Virus record (IMG/VR): IMGVR_UViG_3300005264_000830
Location: 62,001-126,000 of that record
Strand: one strand, 5' to 3'
Source: a virus
Length of the DNA stretch: 64,000 nt
Position numbers and translations under genes: made by a program
Notes under the pieces: model-generated
What the model saw: the letters and a program-made list of their open reading frames with translations, nothing else
Database searches by the model: none
What the model was told of the DNA's origin: nothing
Shown: positions 45,705 through 54,783 of the stretch, one piece after another
Numbering within the stretch: position 1 is the first letter of the stretch
Layout: each line of letters begins with the position of its first letter

Positions 45705-46268
45705 ATGAAAATAAAAATTTTAAGAGAATCAGGTTACGAAGAGGCTCTATTTGGTATCGGATTGAGTTTTGGGGTAACTGATTTTTCAAGACTTGAAAAA
45801 GTAGCTACTGTATTATTTAATAAAGACGGTGGTCATAATAAATTTTTGGAATCTATACAGCTTTGGATAGAAATAACTGCTCCAAGGTATTGGTGGCAAG
45901 AATTTGATACTTATAGAGTAGGAATAACAAAACAAAGTGAATCCACAATTCATACTATAATGAAATCAAAACTAAATCAATCTCATTTCGAAAGTCCTCT
46001 AAATGAAGATATATTAGAGTTTCTCAATATATGTATACAAGATTATAAAAATTCAAAATCTACAGAACAAAAAAAACAAAACTTTAAAATTCTAAAGAAT
46101 CACTTGCCAGAAGGGTTTCTTCAAAAAAGAATTGTTAATACAAATTATAAAGTTTTAAGAAATATACTACAGCAAAGAAAGAATCATAAATTAGATGAAT
46201 GGCGAGTTTTTAATAGTGAAATATACAATCAAGTATATCATGTAGAATTTTTAATGAAAGGCAAATAA
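45705..46268 (+). CDS. ThyX-like fold protein, function unproven
   Basis: A 187-aa protein, start after AAAGGAAA, behind E5. It carries 'HNKFLESIQLWIEITAPRYW', 'FDTYRVGITKQSESTIHTI' and 'LPEGFLQKRIVNTNYKVLRN' followed by 'QRKNHKLDEW'. Order and spacing recall flavin-dependent thymidylate synthases (substrate helix, then an R-N-x(n)-R helix), but the RHR-x(7)-S signature is not exact. Such ThyX-like proteins are seen in several phage groups and may act on nucleotides or modified bases. Treat the enzyme call as a hypothesis. Confidence 0.5.
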   Translation: MKIKILRESGYEEALFGIGLSFGVTDFSRLEKVATVLFNKDGGHNKFLESIQLWIEITAPRYWWQEFDTYRVGITKQSESTIHTIMKSKLNQSHFESPLNEDILEFLNICIQDYKNSKSTEQKKQNFKILKNHLPEGFLQKRIVNTNYKVLRNILQQRKNHKLDEWRVFNSEIYNQVYHVEFLMKGK

Positions 46269-46270
46269 AT

Positions 46271-48463
46271 ATGAAGATAAAAGGTATTAGATACACAGGA
46301 CCGATTTTTGATAATTCTGGATATGCACGTGCATGTCGAGGTAATATCATGGCACTATATCATGCAGGAGTACCATTAAATTTAAACCCAATTTCATTTG
46401 AAAAAGCCTCTCCAGATTTTGGAGAAGATGGAAGAATACTTAAAAGCTTAGTTGATAATGGTGTAGAGTATAATGTTAATATAATACATTCAACTCCGGA
46501 ATTTTGGGCCAAATATAAAATAAATGGAATGATTAATATAGGTTATACCATTTGGGAAACTACAAAGTTACATTCAGATTGGCCCAAATATATTAATAAT
46601 AATGTAGATAAAGTTTTAGTAGGATGTTCTTGGAATGAAGACGTGTTTAAAGAAAGTGGGGTCACTATTCCTATTGGTGTGGTGCCTCATGGTATTAATA
46701 TGAAGGAGTTTGATAATGTATCTCCATTCCAAATCAGTGGAGTAAAAGAAGATGATTTTATGTTCTATAGTATTTTTCAATGGTGTTACGATGAAGAGAC
46801 TAGGGTCCTTACTTCAGACGGATATAAATACTTTAAGGACTTGAAGTATGAAGATGAGATAGCCACATTGAATCCTAAAACTGAAGAATTAGAATACCAT
46901 AAACCAGACAAAATTGTTAAATTCCGAAGAAAAGATAAAATGTATACACTAAAAGGGGATTTTTTTGATGTATGTGTGACTCCGGATCATAAAATGGTAG
47001 TTAAAGAAAAAGACAAGATGGCTGAAGACTGGAAACTTATTCCCTTTAACGAATTAACTTCTAGAAGTAAGAAAGGTAGGCTTATAGTTTCTGAAAAGTA
47101 TAGAGCAAAGAAAAATTGTAAATGGAGCGGCGAAGAGCAGGAAATTTTTGAAATTCCTCAAATAGAGGGTTCTAATTATCCGTTACGTAAGGACACAGCT
47201 ATAGAAATAAATATGGACATCTTTTTGGAATTTTTAGGATGGTATTTATCAGAAGGTAGTACACATAAAGCAAAACGAGGCTATGTTACTACTATTTCAC
47301 AAGTTAAGAGCGATTATAGAAAAGAAATAGTAAAATGTATCGAAGGGATGAAGTTTAATGTAATTGAGAAAAACGATTCTGCTATTATATTTAATTCTAG
47401 AGAAATGTATTATTACTTAAAGCAGTTTGGAACTGCTCAATATAAATTTATTCCTGCATTTGTAAAACAATTGAGTTCAAGACAAATTAAAATAATTTTG
47501 AACTCTTTATTTAAAGGGGATGGCTCATTATATGAAAATGGGGAATGGGTAAAGTACACTACTACTTCTAAACAATTGGCTGAAGATATTCAAGAATGTT
47601 TATTAAAAGTAGGAATGTCGGGAGCTGTATCTACAGAAGATCCTACTTTAAAAACTACAGGAAAGATAGATGGAAGAGAAATAAGAGGCAAATTATTACA
47701 GTATATTGTATCAGTTAATAGGAAACGAAATGAACCCAGTATGCATTACTCTGATCTACAAGAGATTGATTACGATGGGTATGTCCACTGTGCCACAGTA
47801 AAAAATCATATAATGTTGGTTGAGAGAAATGGAAAAGTTCTTTTTTCTGGAAATACTGAGCGGAAACATCCGATGGCATTATTGAAAGCTTATTTCAGTG
47901 CTTTTTCTGGCAAAGAAGACGTAGTTTTAGTACTTAAAACTTATAGAAGTGATTATAGCGACAGAGAAAAGGAAGCCATCCGAGAAACAATAAAACGTCT
48001 TAAAATAATTATGCCTATGGATCATTATCCAAAGATAGTTTTTCTTCCAGACATGTTGACCGAAGAAGAAATAACAGGCCTTCACGCTAGAGGAGATTGC
48101 TATGTCTCTTTTGATAGAGGAGAAGGATTTGGTTTAAGCCCATTTCAAAGCGGGGCTTGTGGTAATCCAATAATTGTTACAGGTTTTGGCGGATCTACTG
48201 AATATGCTAAAGAAGATAATAGTTATTTGATAGACTACCAACTTACTCCGGTCTTTGGTATGCCGTGGAGCCCATGGTATAAAGGAGATCAGAACTGGGC
48301 CGAGCCTAATGTTATTGATGGTGCTGATAAGATGATGCAAGTTTATAAAAATAAAGAAGAAGCGAAACAAAAAGGATTGAAACTTCAAAAGTATATTTCA
48401 GAAAACTTCTCATGGGAAGTTATCGCAAATAAAATAATAAAAGAAATTGAGGAGATTAAATGA
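46271..48463 (+). CDS. Intein-split GT-B glycosyltransferase
   Basis: A 730-aa precursor. N-extein 1-171 ('GPIFDNSGYARACRGNI', 'GVVPHGINMKEFD', 'MFYSIFQW'), intein 172-528, C-extein 529-730 ('TERKHPMALLKAYFSAFSG', 'VSFDRGEGFGLSPFQSGACG'). The joined 373-aa enzyme is a GT4-like transferase and a paralogue of the 42565 protein. The splice point lies in the strand-loop motif FQW/TERK at the start of the donor domain, matching 'NRNQHRKD' in the paralogue. The glutamate-rich 'EGFGLSPFQ' motif is in the C-extein. Ribosome site weak (AAAGG). Acceptor unknown. Confidence 0.85.
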   Translation: MKIKGIRYTGPIFDNSGYARACRGNIMALYHAGVPLNLNPISFEKASPDFGEDGRILKSLVDNGVEYNVNIIHSTPEFWAKYKINGMINIGYTIWETTKLHSDWPKYINNNVDKVLVGCSWNEDVFKESGVTIPIGVVPHGINMKEFDNVSPFQISGVKEDDFMFYSIFQWCYDEETRVLTSDGYKYFKDLKYEDEIATLNPKTEELEYHKPDKIVKFRRKDKMYTLKGDFFDVCVTPDHKMVVKEKDKMAEDWKLIPFNELTSRSKKGRLIVSEKYRAKKNCKWSGEEQEIFEIPQIEGSNYPLRKDTAIEINMDIFLEFLGWYLSEGSTHKAKRGYVTTISQVKSDYRKEIVKCIEGMKFNVIEKNDSAIIFNSREMYYYLKQFGTAQYKFIPAFVKQLSSRQIKIILNSLFKGDGSLYENGEWVKYTTTSKQLAEDIQECLLKVGMSGAVSTEDPTLKTTGKIDGREIRGKLLQYIVSVNRKRNEPSMHYSDLQEIDYDGYVHCATVKNHIMLVERNGKVLFSGNTERKHPMALLKAYFSAFSGKEDVVLVLKTYRSDYSDREKEAIRETIKRLKIIMPMDHYPKIVFLPDMLTEEEITGLHARGDCYVSFDRGEGFGLSPFQSGACGNPIIVTGFGGSTEYAKEDNSYLIDYQLTPVFGMPWSPWYKGDQNWAEPNVIDGADKMMQVYKNKEEAKQKGLKLQKYISENFSWEVIANKIIKEIEEIK
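46784..47854 (+). mobile_element. Intein with LAGLIDADG endonuclease in the glycosyltransferase
   Basis: In-frame 1071 bp (357 aa). It begins with Cys ('CYDEETRVLTSDG', block A), has 'CVTPDHKMVV' (block B, TxxH), two LAGLIDADG-like motifs ('LEFLGWYLSEGS' and 'NSLFKGDGSLYE'), and 'DGYVHCATVKNHIMLVERNG' (block F), and ends 'LFSGN' before extein Thr. The C-terminal Gly-Asn in place of His-Asn and the Thr nucleophile match an intein class common in phage genes. Confidence 0.9.
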
Positions 48464-49164
48464 AAAAAACTCTTAATGTAGGAGCAGGAGAACTTACTCA
48501 TAAGTTCTACCCAACAAATAATTATCAGTGTACAAATTTCGATCAGCGAGCATTAAAAAATATCGATGCAGTAGGAGATGTAAGAGACTTACATGTGTTA
48601 CCTTATGTAGATGAAAGCTATATAATGATTGATGATAGGACTACTGATGATACAAAAGCTATAGTAGAAGCTCGTGGGTGTAAAACTAAAATGTTTACAT
48701 TTGAAAATTTTGCAAAAACAAAAAATTGTTTATTAAAATGGGTAAATGAAAAAACAGATTGGATTATAGGAATCGCCCCAGACGAGACTATTGACCCAGG
48801 GTTTGGTAAAATGTTACAAAAATTAATTTTAAAATTACATAATTCAGATGTTGATAGTGTAAAATTTCCTAGACGGCATTGGCATGACCTAGAAAAACTT
48901 AAAGAATATACTAAACAAAATTGGTATCCTGATTGGCAATCCAGATTACTACGTGCTGATTACCCTAGGATACATTTAGTACGTTATGTACACGAAGTAG
49001 TACAGGGTGTACGTAACTCATTACAGATAAAAGAATTCGATATACATCATTTTAATCTATATTGGAAACCTAGAGTTGATTATGATTGGGAGGCTATGAA
49101 TACTTTTTATACTGAATTACAAATTAAACAACGAAAAGAAAATGGTAAGAACATTTGGCCATAA
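48460..49164 (+). CDS. Apparent methyltransferase/GT2 glycosyltransferase chimera
   Basis: A 234-aa protein. Residues 1-53 ('KTLNVGAGELTHKFYP', 'AVGDVRDLHVLPYVDES') are the start of a class I methyltransferase (SAM loop and D-V-x-D-L strand). From residue 54 it reads as the middle of a GT2 glycosyltransferase: 'IMIDDRTTDDTKAIVEARGC', 'NFAKTKNCLLKWV', 'DWIIGIAPDETI'. The GT2 first strand and the methyltransferase remainder are both missing, so an in-frame deletion fusing two neighbouring genes is likely. The GT2 part retains its D-x-D/E-like 'APDE' acid. ATGA overlap with the previous gene. Activity is uncertain. Confidence 0.7.
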   Translation: MKKTLNVGAGELTHKFYPTNNYQCTNFDQRALKNIDAVGDVRDLHVLPYVDESYIMIDDRTTDDTKAIVEARGCKTKMFTFENFAKTKNCLLKWVNEKTDWIIGIAPDETIDPGFGKMLQKLILKLHNSDVDSVKFPRRHWHDLEKLKEYTKQNWYPDWQSRLLRADYPRIHLVRYVHEVVQGVRNSLQIKEFDIHHFNLYWKPRVDYDWEAMNTFYTELQIKQRKENGKNIWP

Positions 49165-49175
49165 AGGAGAAACTC

Positions 49176-50186
49176 ATGCAAGTTGTAGTGATTGGAGCGG
49201 GCTATTGGGGTAAGAATTTAATTAGAACATTTAATAATTTAGGCGTATTAACTGCTGTATTTGATCTTAATGAAGAGTTGTTAGAGAAGTATAGAAATGA
49301 CCCTATGTATAGTGGAGTAGAGTTTGGAACAGATTATACTGAATGTTTAGAACGATGGAATATACAGGGATTTATTGTTGCTACGCCCCCTGATACGCAT
49401 TATTCGATAGCTAAAACTATATTAAATGCAGATCGACATGTATTTATTGAGAAGCCTATGACTTTGGATGAAGAAACTTCTAAAGAATTAGTAACTTTAG
49501 CTAAAAATAAAAATAAAATACTTATGGTTGGGCACATTTTTCTTTATAGCCCAGAAATTATAAAATTGAAAGAAATTATATCTTCAAAAGATTTTGGTGA
49601 GATACAATACGCATACACACAGAGATTAAATTTAGGAAAAATTCAAGACTGTGGAGTAATTATGGATCTTGCTCCTCATGATGTCTCTATTTTAGATTAT
49701 CTGTTCGAAGACATCTGTGAAGGTGTAAAAACTACTGCTGGTAGTAATATTGTTAATGGGATAGAAGATATTGCGTTTATTACTTTGCGGTATAGAAAAG
49801 GTATATTGGCACATTTACACCTTAGTTGGTTAGACCCATTAAAAGTACGTAATACTATAGTTGTAGGAACGAAACAGATGGTAGTGTGTGATTCAGGCAC
49901 AAAAAAGATAGATATTTATAATACTTCTGTAGATATAGAAAAAAGAGCACATAAATCTAATTCATCTTATGCTGCTCATTTACTTAGTTATATTCATGGG
50001 GATGTAGTGTCACCTTTTATTAGTAATGGAGAACCTATGAAAACTGAAGCAGAGGAATTTCTTAAATGTATAAAAGAAGATAGGCAACCTCTTGCTGATG
50101 GGGAATTAGGACTAAGTGTAGTTAAAACTGTATCTGCAATGAGACAATCTATGTTATCTAATGGTGAGTGGGTGGAAATTAAATGA
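49176..50186 (+). CDS. Gfo/Idh/MocA-family sugar-nucleotide dehydrogenase (WlbA-like)
   Basis: A 336-aa protein. I chose ATG 49176 (AAAGGAGAA upstream) over an in-frame TTG at 49155 inside the previous gene. The Rossmann loop 'GAGYWGKN' is at residues 7-14, 'EKPMTL' near 93 is the catalytic Lys motif, and 'DLAPHDVSILDYL' near 168 matches the WlbA/WbpB subgroup that oxidises C3 of UDP-GlcNAc-type sugars. With the aminotransferase (55883) and an acetyltransferase (51085 or 51720) it would give a 3-acetamido sugar nucleotide. Substrate is inferred. Confidence 0.8.
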   Translation: MQVVVIGAGYWGKNLIRTFNNLGVLTAVFDLNEELLEKYRNDPMYSGVEFGTDYTECLERWNIQGFIVATPPDTHYSIAKTILNADRHVFIEKPMTLDEETSKELVTLAKNKNKILMVGHIFLYSPEIIKLKEIISSKDFGEIQYAYTQRLNLGKIQDCGVIMDLAPHDVSILDYLFEDICEGVKTTAGSNIVNGIEDIAFITLRYRKGILAHLHLSWLDPLKVRNTIVVGTKQMVVCDSGTKKIDIYNTSVDIEKRAHKSNSSYAAHLLSYIHGDVVSPFISNGEPMKTEAEEFLKCIKEDRQPLADGELGLSVVKTVSAMRQSMLSNGEWVEIK

Positions 50187-51088
50187 AGGTAGGTATAATA
50201 ATTATATCATTTAATCATTATTTATTTACTAAATTTTGTTTAGATTCAATAATAAACAATACTCCTAGAGATTTGTATAGTATATGCTTGGTGGATAACG
50301 GTAGTACTGACTCCACAAAAGAGTGGGCAACAACACTTAAAAAAGATGGTAGGTTAGATCACTTTATAAGCAATGACACTAATTTAGGGGCATGTAAAGC
50401 GTCTAATCAAGGAGTATCTTGGGCCTTAGATCAATCAGAATTAACACATATATTAGTAATGGCGAATGATCATATAGTAACTAAAGGGTGGTTGCCTAAC
50501 ATGTTAAAGTCTCCATTTGACTGCGTTAACCCGTTTGTTTTCCATAGTATTAAACAAATAAGAGCCCTACACCCACCGATTGGAAGTGTTATAGATGGGT
50601 ATAAAAAACTTAGACTACAATATCTTCAAGAAGATAATGAGGGCTTGATGAACCATGTGTTAACTACTACTTATAATGGGAAACTGGAAAAATTTGCTAA
50701 AACATTCACTAATTCTTTTGTATTGGATCCTTTTGTCAGTTCTACTTTTATTTTATGGCCAGGGCTCATCATGTATAAAAGGAAAGTTATTGAGACAGTA
50801 GGATTGAAAGACGAAGAATATTTAAAATTTGATTTGGCTTCCTATGCAGATATAGATTATTATGTACGTGTATATAAGGCTGGGTTTACTTCTGGGCTCA
50901 CAAAGGGTGCTTATGTTCATCATTGGGGGTCTATAACTACTAGAAAATTAGGGTTAAAGCAAGAGCATTCGAATGGATATATAAATAATGAACGGGGGGC
51001 TTATAATTATTTTATAAAAAAATGGAAGTGTGATCCACATAATTTAGTACCCTTAGTTAAACAAAAAAATCAAAGGAAAAATAAATGA
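50183..51088 (+). CDS. GT2-family glycosyltransferase
   Basis: A 301-aa protein of GT-A fold. 'GIIIISFNHYLFTKFCLDSI' is the first strand, 'CLVDNGSTDSTKEWA' the nucleotide-binding loop, 'NLGACKASNQGVSWAL' the N-x-G-x(n)-N motif, and 'MANDHIV' holds the acid position that usually reads DxD, here N-D. 'ASYADIDYYVRVYKAG' is the late acid region, and 'VHHWGS' is typical of phage and bacterial GT2 proteins. ATGA overlap with the dehydrogenase gene suggests coupling. It would add one sugar; acceptor unknown. Confidence 0.82.
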   Translation: MKVGIIIISFNHYLFTKFCLDSIINNTPRDLYSICLVDNGSTDSTKEWATTLKKDGRLDHFISNDTNLGACKASNQGVSWALDQSELTHILVMANDHIVTKGWLPNMLKSPFDCVNPFVFHSIKQIRALHPPIGSVIDGYKKLRLQYLQEDNEGLMNHVLTTTYNGKLEKFAKTFTNSFVLDPFVSSTFILWPGLIMYKRKVIETVGLKDEEYLKFDLASYADIDYYVRVYKAGFTSGLTKGAYVHHWGSITTRKLGLKQEHSNGYINNERGAYNYFIKKWKCDPHNLVPLVKQKNQRKNK

Positions 51089-51732
51089 TTATTGAAATTA
51101 AATTAGGCCAAGTTAATGCAGGAAAAAATGTTGTAGTATTACCAGGTACTGTAATTTGTAGACCTCCTATGGCTCCTGCAGGCGTTACTCAGATAGATTA
51201 CAGTAAACTTATTCCAAAACCTGTTATTATTGGAGATAATACTATAATTGGAGCCAATACTGTTATATATAGTAATGTTACCATAGGAAAGAATTGTTTG
51301 ATAGGGGATGGGGTACATATACGAGAAGATGTAGTTCTTGGTGATAATTGTATTATTGGAATAGGGTGTAAGATTGGAGCTCGTACTGAAATTGGAAATT
51401 TTACTAGGGTTATGGATATAACAAATGTAGCAAGTGATGCTTTTTTAGGAGAGCATGTGTTTATAGGCCCAGGAGTTATGATGGGTAATGATAATGCAAT
51501 GGGGCGTGACAAAACAAAAGGTGGTTTAGATTTTACTGGTCCTTATATTGAGGATTGGGTTACTGTAGGGATGAATGCTAATTTATTACCTAGTGTTAAG
51601 ATAGGGTTAGATTCCATAGTTGCTGCTGGGGCTACAGTTACAAGAGAAATACCTTCTGGGGTACTTGTTATGGGGTCCCCTGCAAAAATAAAAAGACATT
51701 TGAAAGAAGGGGAAAAACGATGTATAATATAA
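51085..51732 (+). CDS. Left-handed beta-helix (hexapeptide) acyltransferase
   Basis: A 215-aa protein made of [LIV]-G-x(4) hexapeptides ('IIGDNTIIGANTVIYSNVTI', 'CLIGDGVHI', 'CIIGIGCKI'), with a loop of about 20 residues around 'MMGNDNAMGRDKTKGGLDF' and ending 'VMGSPAKIKR', which is the usual end of sugar O/N-acetyltransferases of the WbpD/WlbB and PglD type. It likely acetylates an aminosugar nucleotide with acetyl-CoA. It follows the GT2 gene with ATGA overlap. Confidence 0.82.
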   Translation: MIIEIKLGQVNAGKNVVVLPGTVICRPPMAPAGVTQIDYSKLIPKPVIIGDNTIIGANTVIYSNVTIGKNCLIGDGVHIREDVVLGDNCIIGIGCKIGARTEIGNFTRVMDITNVASDAFLGEHVFIGPGVMMGNDNAMGRDKTKGGLDFTGPYIEDWVTVGMNANLLPSVKIGLDSIVAAGATVTREIPSGVLVMGSPAKIKRHLKEGEKRCII

Positions 51733-52211
51733 TTGATATAGATGTAGAAATAGAAGATGGCGTACTTATAGGTTATTTCTGTGTTATAGCTAGAGGAGTT
51801 ACTGTAGGTAAAGGCTCTACGGTTGGAAGTTATTGTGAGTTAGAGGAATTCACGGTTATAGGAAATAATTGCACTTTGCAAGGTCGTATACGTACTGGCC
51901 CTGGTGTTACTATAAAGGATGATGTAGTTATTAAATATGGAACTATATTAACTGATACTGCTTTGATAAAAAAGGATGCTTTTATTGGTCCTAATGTTAT
52001 AACTTTGGGCGGAGGACATAATAGACAACGTGTAAATGGTACTATTATAGGGGAAAGTTGTTATATAGGAGCAGGTACTAAAATTGCTGGTGGGATAAAG
52101 ATATGCGATAATACTGTTGTCGGGGCAAATTCTTTTGTGAATAAAGATATAACATCTCCTGGTATTTATGCAGGAACACCGGCCAGATTTATAAAGGAAA
52201 TTAGTATATGA
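51720..52211 (+). CDS. Second hexapeptide acyltransferase
   Basis: A 163-aa beta-helix protein overlapping the previous gene by 13 bp, start after GAAGGGG. Hexapeptide turns run from 'VLIGYFCVIARGVTV' to 'VVGANSFVNKDI', and the end 'IYAGTPARFIKEI' matches sugar acetyltransferases. The insertion around 'LGGGHNRQRVNG' may carry the catalytic His (His residue in 'GGGHN'). Two adjacent acyltransferases suggest two acylated positions on the sugar, or separate donor and acceptor steps. Confidence 0.8.
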   Translation: MYNIIDIDVEIEDGVLIGYFCVIARGVTVGKGSTVGSYCELEEFTVIGNNCTLQGRIRTGPGVTIKDDVVIKYGTILTDTALIKKDAFIGPNVITLGGGHNRQRVNGTIIGESCYIGAGTKIAGGIKICDNTVVGANSFVNKDITSPGIYAGTPARFIKEISI

Positions 52212-53152
52212 AAGTAGTTGGGGTAGTTAAAGATGATTATGCTTATGCAGCTTGGAATTTATTCCAGGCCTTGCGTTTCTATGGAGTAGACGCTACTTTA
52301 ATAAATATAGCTAAGAGAAATCCTCAAATAGTAGCAAATCCCGAGTATTATGATGTTAAGTTGTGGAACCCATCTGAGAGAGCACGTGTGTTAGATTTAA
52401 TAAACACTGCCGATGTATATCACATATTTGAAAGTGGCAATACTTTTAATTTTTTACATAAATTACCTTGTAGTTTAAATAAAACTACTCCAGTAATAGT
52501 ATCGCTGAATGACAGAAGATTTTATTTATCTAACGCTGATTTAGAGATAGAGAAAGTATTAAATAAGGCTTCTATAGTTACCTCTCTAACTCTAGGTATA
52601 CAACATAAAGATGTAGTACTGGGTTTACAATGTTTAAATGAATCGGATTACTGTGATATTCCTAGCTATTCATTCAAAACAGGAACATTTTTAATAGGTA
52701 GCGCGCCAGGATATGCAGAAGCTGCAAGAGTAAAGAAAATTAAAGTTATTGCCAAACATATTAAAAATATAGATAACGTAAAGTTTGAGATTCTTATTAA
52801 GAAGAAAAGAACTTTTGTAAAAAATGCTATGTTAAATAGTTATGACGCTTTTACTCATGGTATTAGTTTTAGTGGAGGTTATGGATTTTCTATGTTAGAG
52901 GCTGCTATGTTAGGTGTTCCTTGCTTTACTTATATAAATGAGAGACAGAGTCATTTAATAGAATTAGATGGAAAATTACCGATTCTAAATTTAAAACCTG
53001 ATTGTTCTAATATGTTAAAGATAATAGAGGCTTTACGGGATACTGATACTAGACAATACTATGGAGAATTGATTCGAGAATGGGCAAGAAAATTTCATAG
53101 TAGAAAAGCAAGTTATACTACCTATACTAAATTATATAGAGAATTAATTTAA
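52208..53152 (+). CDS. GT-B-like glycosyltransferase
   Basis: A 314-aa protein. 'VKDDYAYAAWNLFQALRFYG' opens the acceptor domain and 'VYHIFESGN' is the loop facing the active site. The second domain ends with 'GISFSGGYGFSMLEAAMLGV' and 'PCFTYINERQ', the G-(Y)-G-F-S-x-L-E-A motif of GT4 donor binding. It is shorter than the 42565 and 46271 enzymes. Start after AAAGGAAA, overlapping the previous stop by 4 bp. Confidence 0.75.
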   Translation: MKVVGVVKDDYAYAAWNLFQALRFYGVDATLINIAKRNPQIVANPEYYDVKLWNPSERARVLDLINTADVYHIFESGNTFNFLHKLPCSLNKTTPVIVSLNDRRFYLSNADLEIEKVLNKASIVTSLTLGIQHKDVVLGLQCLNESDYCDIPSYSFKTGTFLIGSAPGYAEAARVKKIKVIAKHIKNIDNVKFEILIKKKRTFVKNAMLNSYDAFTHGISFSGGYGFSMLEAAMLGVPCFTYINERQSHLIELDGKLPILNLKPDCSNMLKIIEALRDTDTRQYYGELIREWARKFHSRKASYTTYTKLYRELI

Positions 53153-53165
53153 GGAGACCATCTTA

Positions 53166-54077
53166 ATGACTAAATTACTTTACATAGTACATAGAGTAGA
53201 GTTAAATTGCCATCAACATATAGTGGATTTATTAAGGCTTAATGGGATCATAGTGGATTTAGAGCTAGTGGGACCGGCAATTGTAGGTTCTGGGATAAGT
53301 GTCTGGAAAAAATTAAATGATAACGAATATTTAGCATTAATATATAAAAATAATTATGATTTTGTAATTAGTTGTACACACTCTAGTTGTATAACTAAGT
53401 TAAGAACTAAGTTAAAACATTCTTTTTTTATAGATATAGAACACGACTTGTTTAGTAATAAACCTGAACATTTCAAAGAATCTACTGTCTTCACTACGCA
53501 AAAGAAGCATACTGATTACTGTAAGTATAATAGCATTCCTTTTGTGGAGTGTATGTTTCCTAAATTCTCTGCGACATATAAAAAGATAGATCTAGACATT
53601 GATAAATTTAATGAGGCAATTATAATAGGTACTATTGCATTTAATCAAAAAATAAAGGAAGATTCCCCTGTAATTAAACGGGGATTTAGTAAAATTTGGT
53701 ATAAGAAATATATCAATAATTGGAAAATTTTAAAGGGTACTACAGCACTTCCTGAGGAATTTACTGGCCCACTTGGTATATTAAATTGCGCAGATAATTT
53801 TAATTTTTTATTTACAATCGAAAGTAGTAGTTTTGTAGAGTTTATATTGCTTGGTAAGATACCAATTCTTTTGGGCAAAAAAAATAAAATATATGGAAGC
53901 ATCTTTGATAAGATTGACGCTAGTCATTTACAACCACTAGTAAAAGAACTAGAGCATGATCCTAAACTTTTTATACAGGTCAACACAGATATGTTGAAAC
54001 ATTGGGCAGACACTAACTATTTTGAGTTACCTAGTGCTGCAGAAGCATTATTAACTTTTATAAAGGATAGCAAATGA
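53166..54077 (+). CDS. Unassigned protein in sugar cluster, possibly GT-B-like
   Basis: A 303-aa protein with start after AAGGAGA. It opens with 'LLYIVHRVELNCHQHIVDLL' and has 'FVISCTHSSC', 'HSFFIDIEHDLF' and later 'CADNFNFLFTIESSSFVEFI' and 'GKIPILLGKKN'. The strand-loop pattern and the late 'S-x-F-V-E-F-x-x-x-G-K-I-P' block recall GT-B enzymes, where a Ser/Glu-rich loop binds the donor phosphate. No confident family match by eye. Its ATG-to-stop spacing ties it to neighbours on both sides. Confidence 0.6.
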   Translation: MTKLLYIVHRVELNCHQHIVDLLRLNGIIVDLELVGPAIVGSGISVWKKLNDNEYLALIYKNNYDFVISCTHSSCITKLRTKLKHSFFIDIEHDLFSNKPEHFKESTVFTTQKKHTDYCKYNSIPFVECMFPKFSATYKKIDLDIDKFNEAIIIGTIAFNQKIKEDSPVIKRGFSKIWYKKYINNWKILKGTTALPEEFTGPLGILNCADNFNFLFTIESSSFVEFILLGKIPILLGKKNKIYGSIFDKIDASHLQPLVKELEHDPKLFIQVNTDMLKHWADTNYFELPSAAEALLTFIKDSK

Positions 54078-54484
54078 TAAATAAAATAGTATTTTTTCCA
54101 GGTAAATTCCACCCTCCTCATTTAGGACATGCTAAAACTATATTAACTTTAATTTCACAATATAAAAACGTTGTAGTAGGAGTTAGTGGTGATACACCAT
54201 CTGATAAAATTACTGATGTTGATAATATATACAACATATTAACAGACTTATTCTCTCCATTTAATAGTGTAGTAGTAGTTAAAATTACAGGAATTCTTGT
54301 AGACAAGTCAGATCTTACAGGTTTACCTGTTTTTGATGTGTTAGCTTCAGGGAATCCTAAAGTGTTGGCATGGGTAGAGCACATGGGATTAGAAGGGAAG
54401 TATACTGAGCGTGCAGAAGGGTATTTATTTAGCGGTACAGAGATAAGAAAAGAACTACTTGATAAAGAAGGTTATAATATATAA
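54074..54484 (+). CDS. Cytidylyltransferase-like nucleotidyltransferase
   Basis: A 136-aa protein. 'FFPGKFHPPHLGH' contains the (H/T)xGH nucleotide-binding motif with His16 and His19, and 'FSGTEIRKELL' near residue 120 is the ISSTxIR-type motif. The family moves NMP from NTP to a phosphorylated or carboxylated acceptor (NadM, TagD, CoaD relatives). In this cluster it may activate a sugar or polyol phosphate; NAD synthesis is the main alternative. Start after AAAGGAT; the last base is the first base of the racemase ATG. Confidence 0.75.
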   Translation: MINKIVFFPGKFHPPHLGHAKTILTLISQYKNVVVGVSGDTPSDKITDVDNIYNILTDLFSPFNSVVVVKITGILVDKSDLTGLPVFDVLASGNPKVLAWVEHMGLEGKYTERAEGYLFSGTEIRKELLDKEGYNI

Positions 54485-54783
54485 TGAAAACATTAGGTAT
54501 ATTAGGTGGAATGGGGCCACTAGCTACGGCATATTTTTATAAAGACATAGTTACTAACACAAAAGCAACTAAAGATTGGGAACATATAAGAGTATTTATA
54601 GATAGTAATGTGAACATACCTAGTAGAACACGGGCTTTATTATATAATGAAGAAAGCCCTACACGAGCGATGAAGGAAGCTTGTCTAGATTTAATGTCTA
54701 TAGGGTGTGACGTAATAGCTGTACCATGTAATTCGGCCCACGCTTTTTTTAAAGATTGTAGCAAGACACTTGACAAACTTTAA
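54484..54783 (+). pseudogene. Asp/Glu racemase-like, N-terminal half
   Basis: A 99-aa frame. 'LGILGGMGPLATAYFYKDI' is the start of PLP-independent aspartate/glutamate racemases, and 'AVPCNSAHAFF' bears the first catalytic Cys (Cys82). It stops after 'KTLDKL'. The second Cys is on the next frame (54770-55114). About 15 residues that normally lie between (the I-P-x-x-x-M-I-E-E segment) are absent from both frames, so this is a deletion rather than a simple one-base shift. The joined enzyme, if ever intact, would epimerise an acidic amino acid, perhaps as a sugar substituent. Confidence 0.6.
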
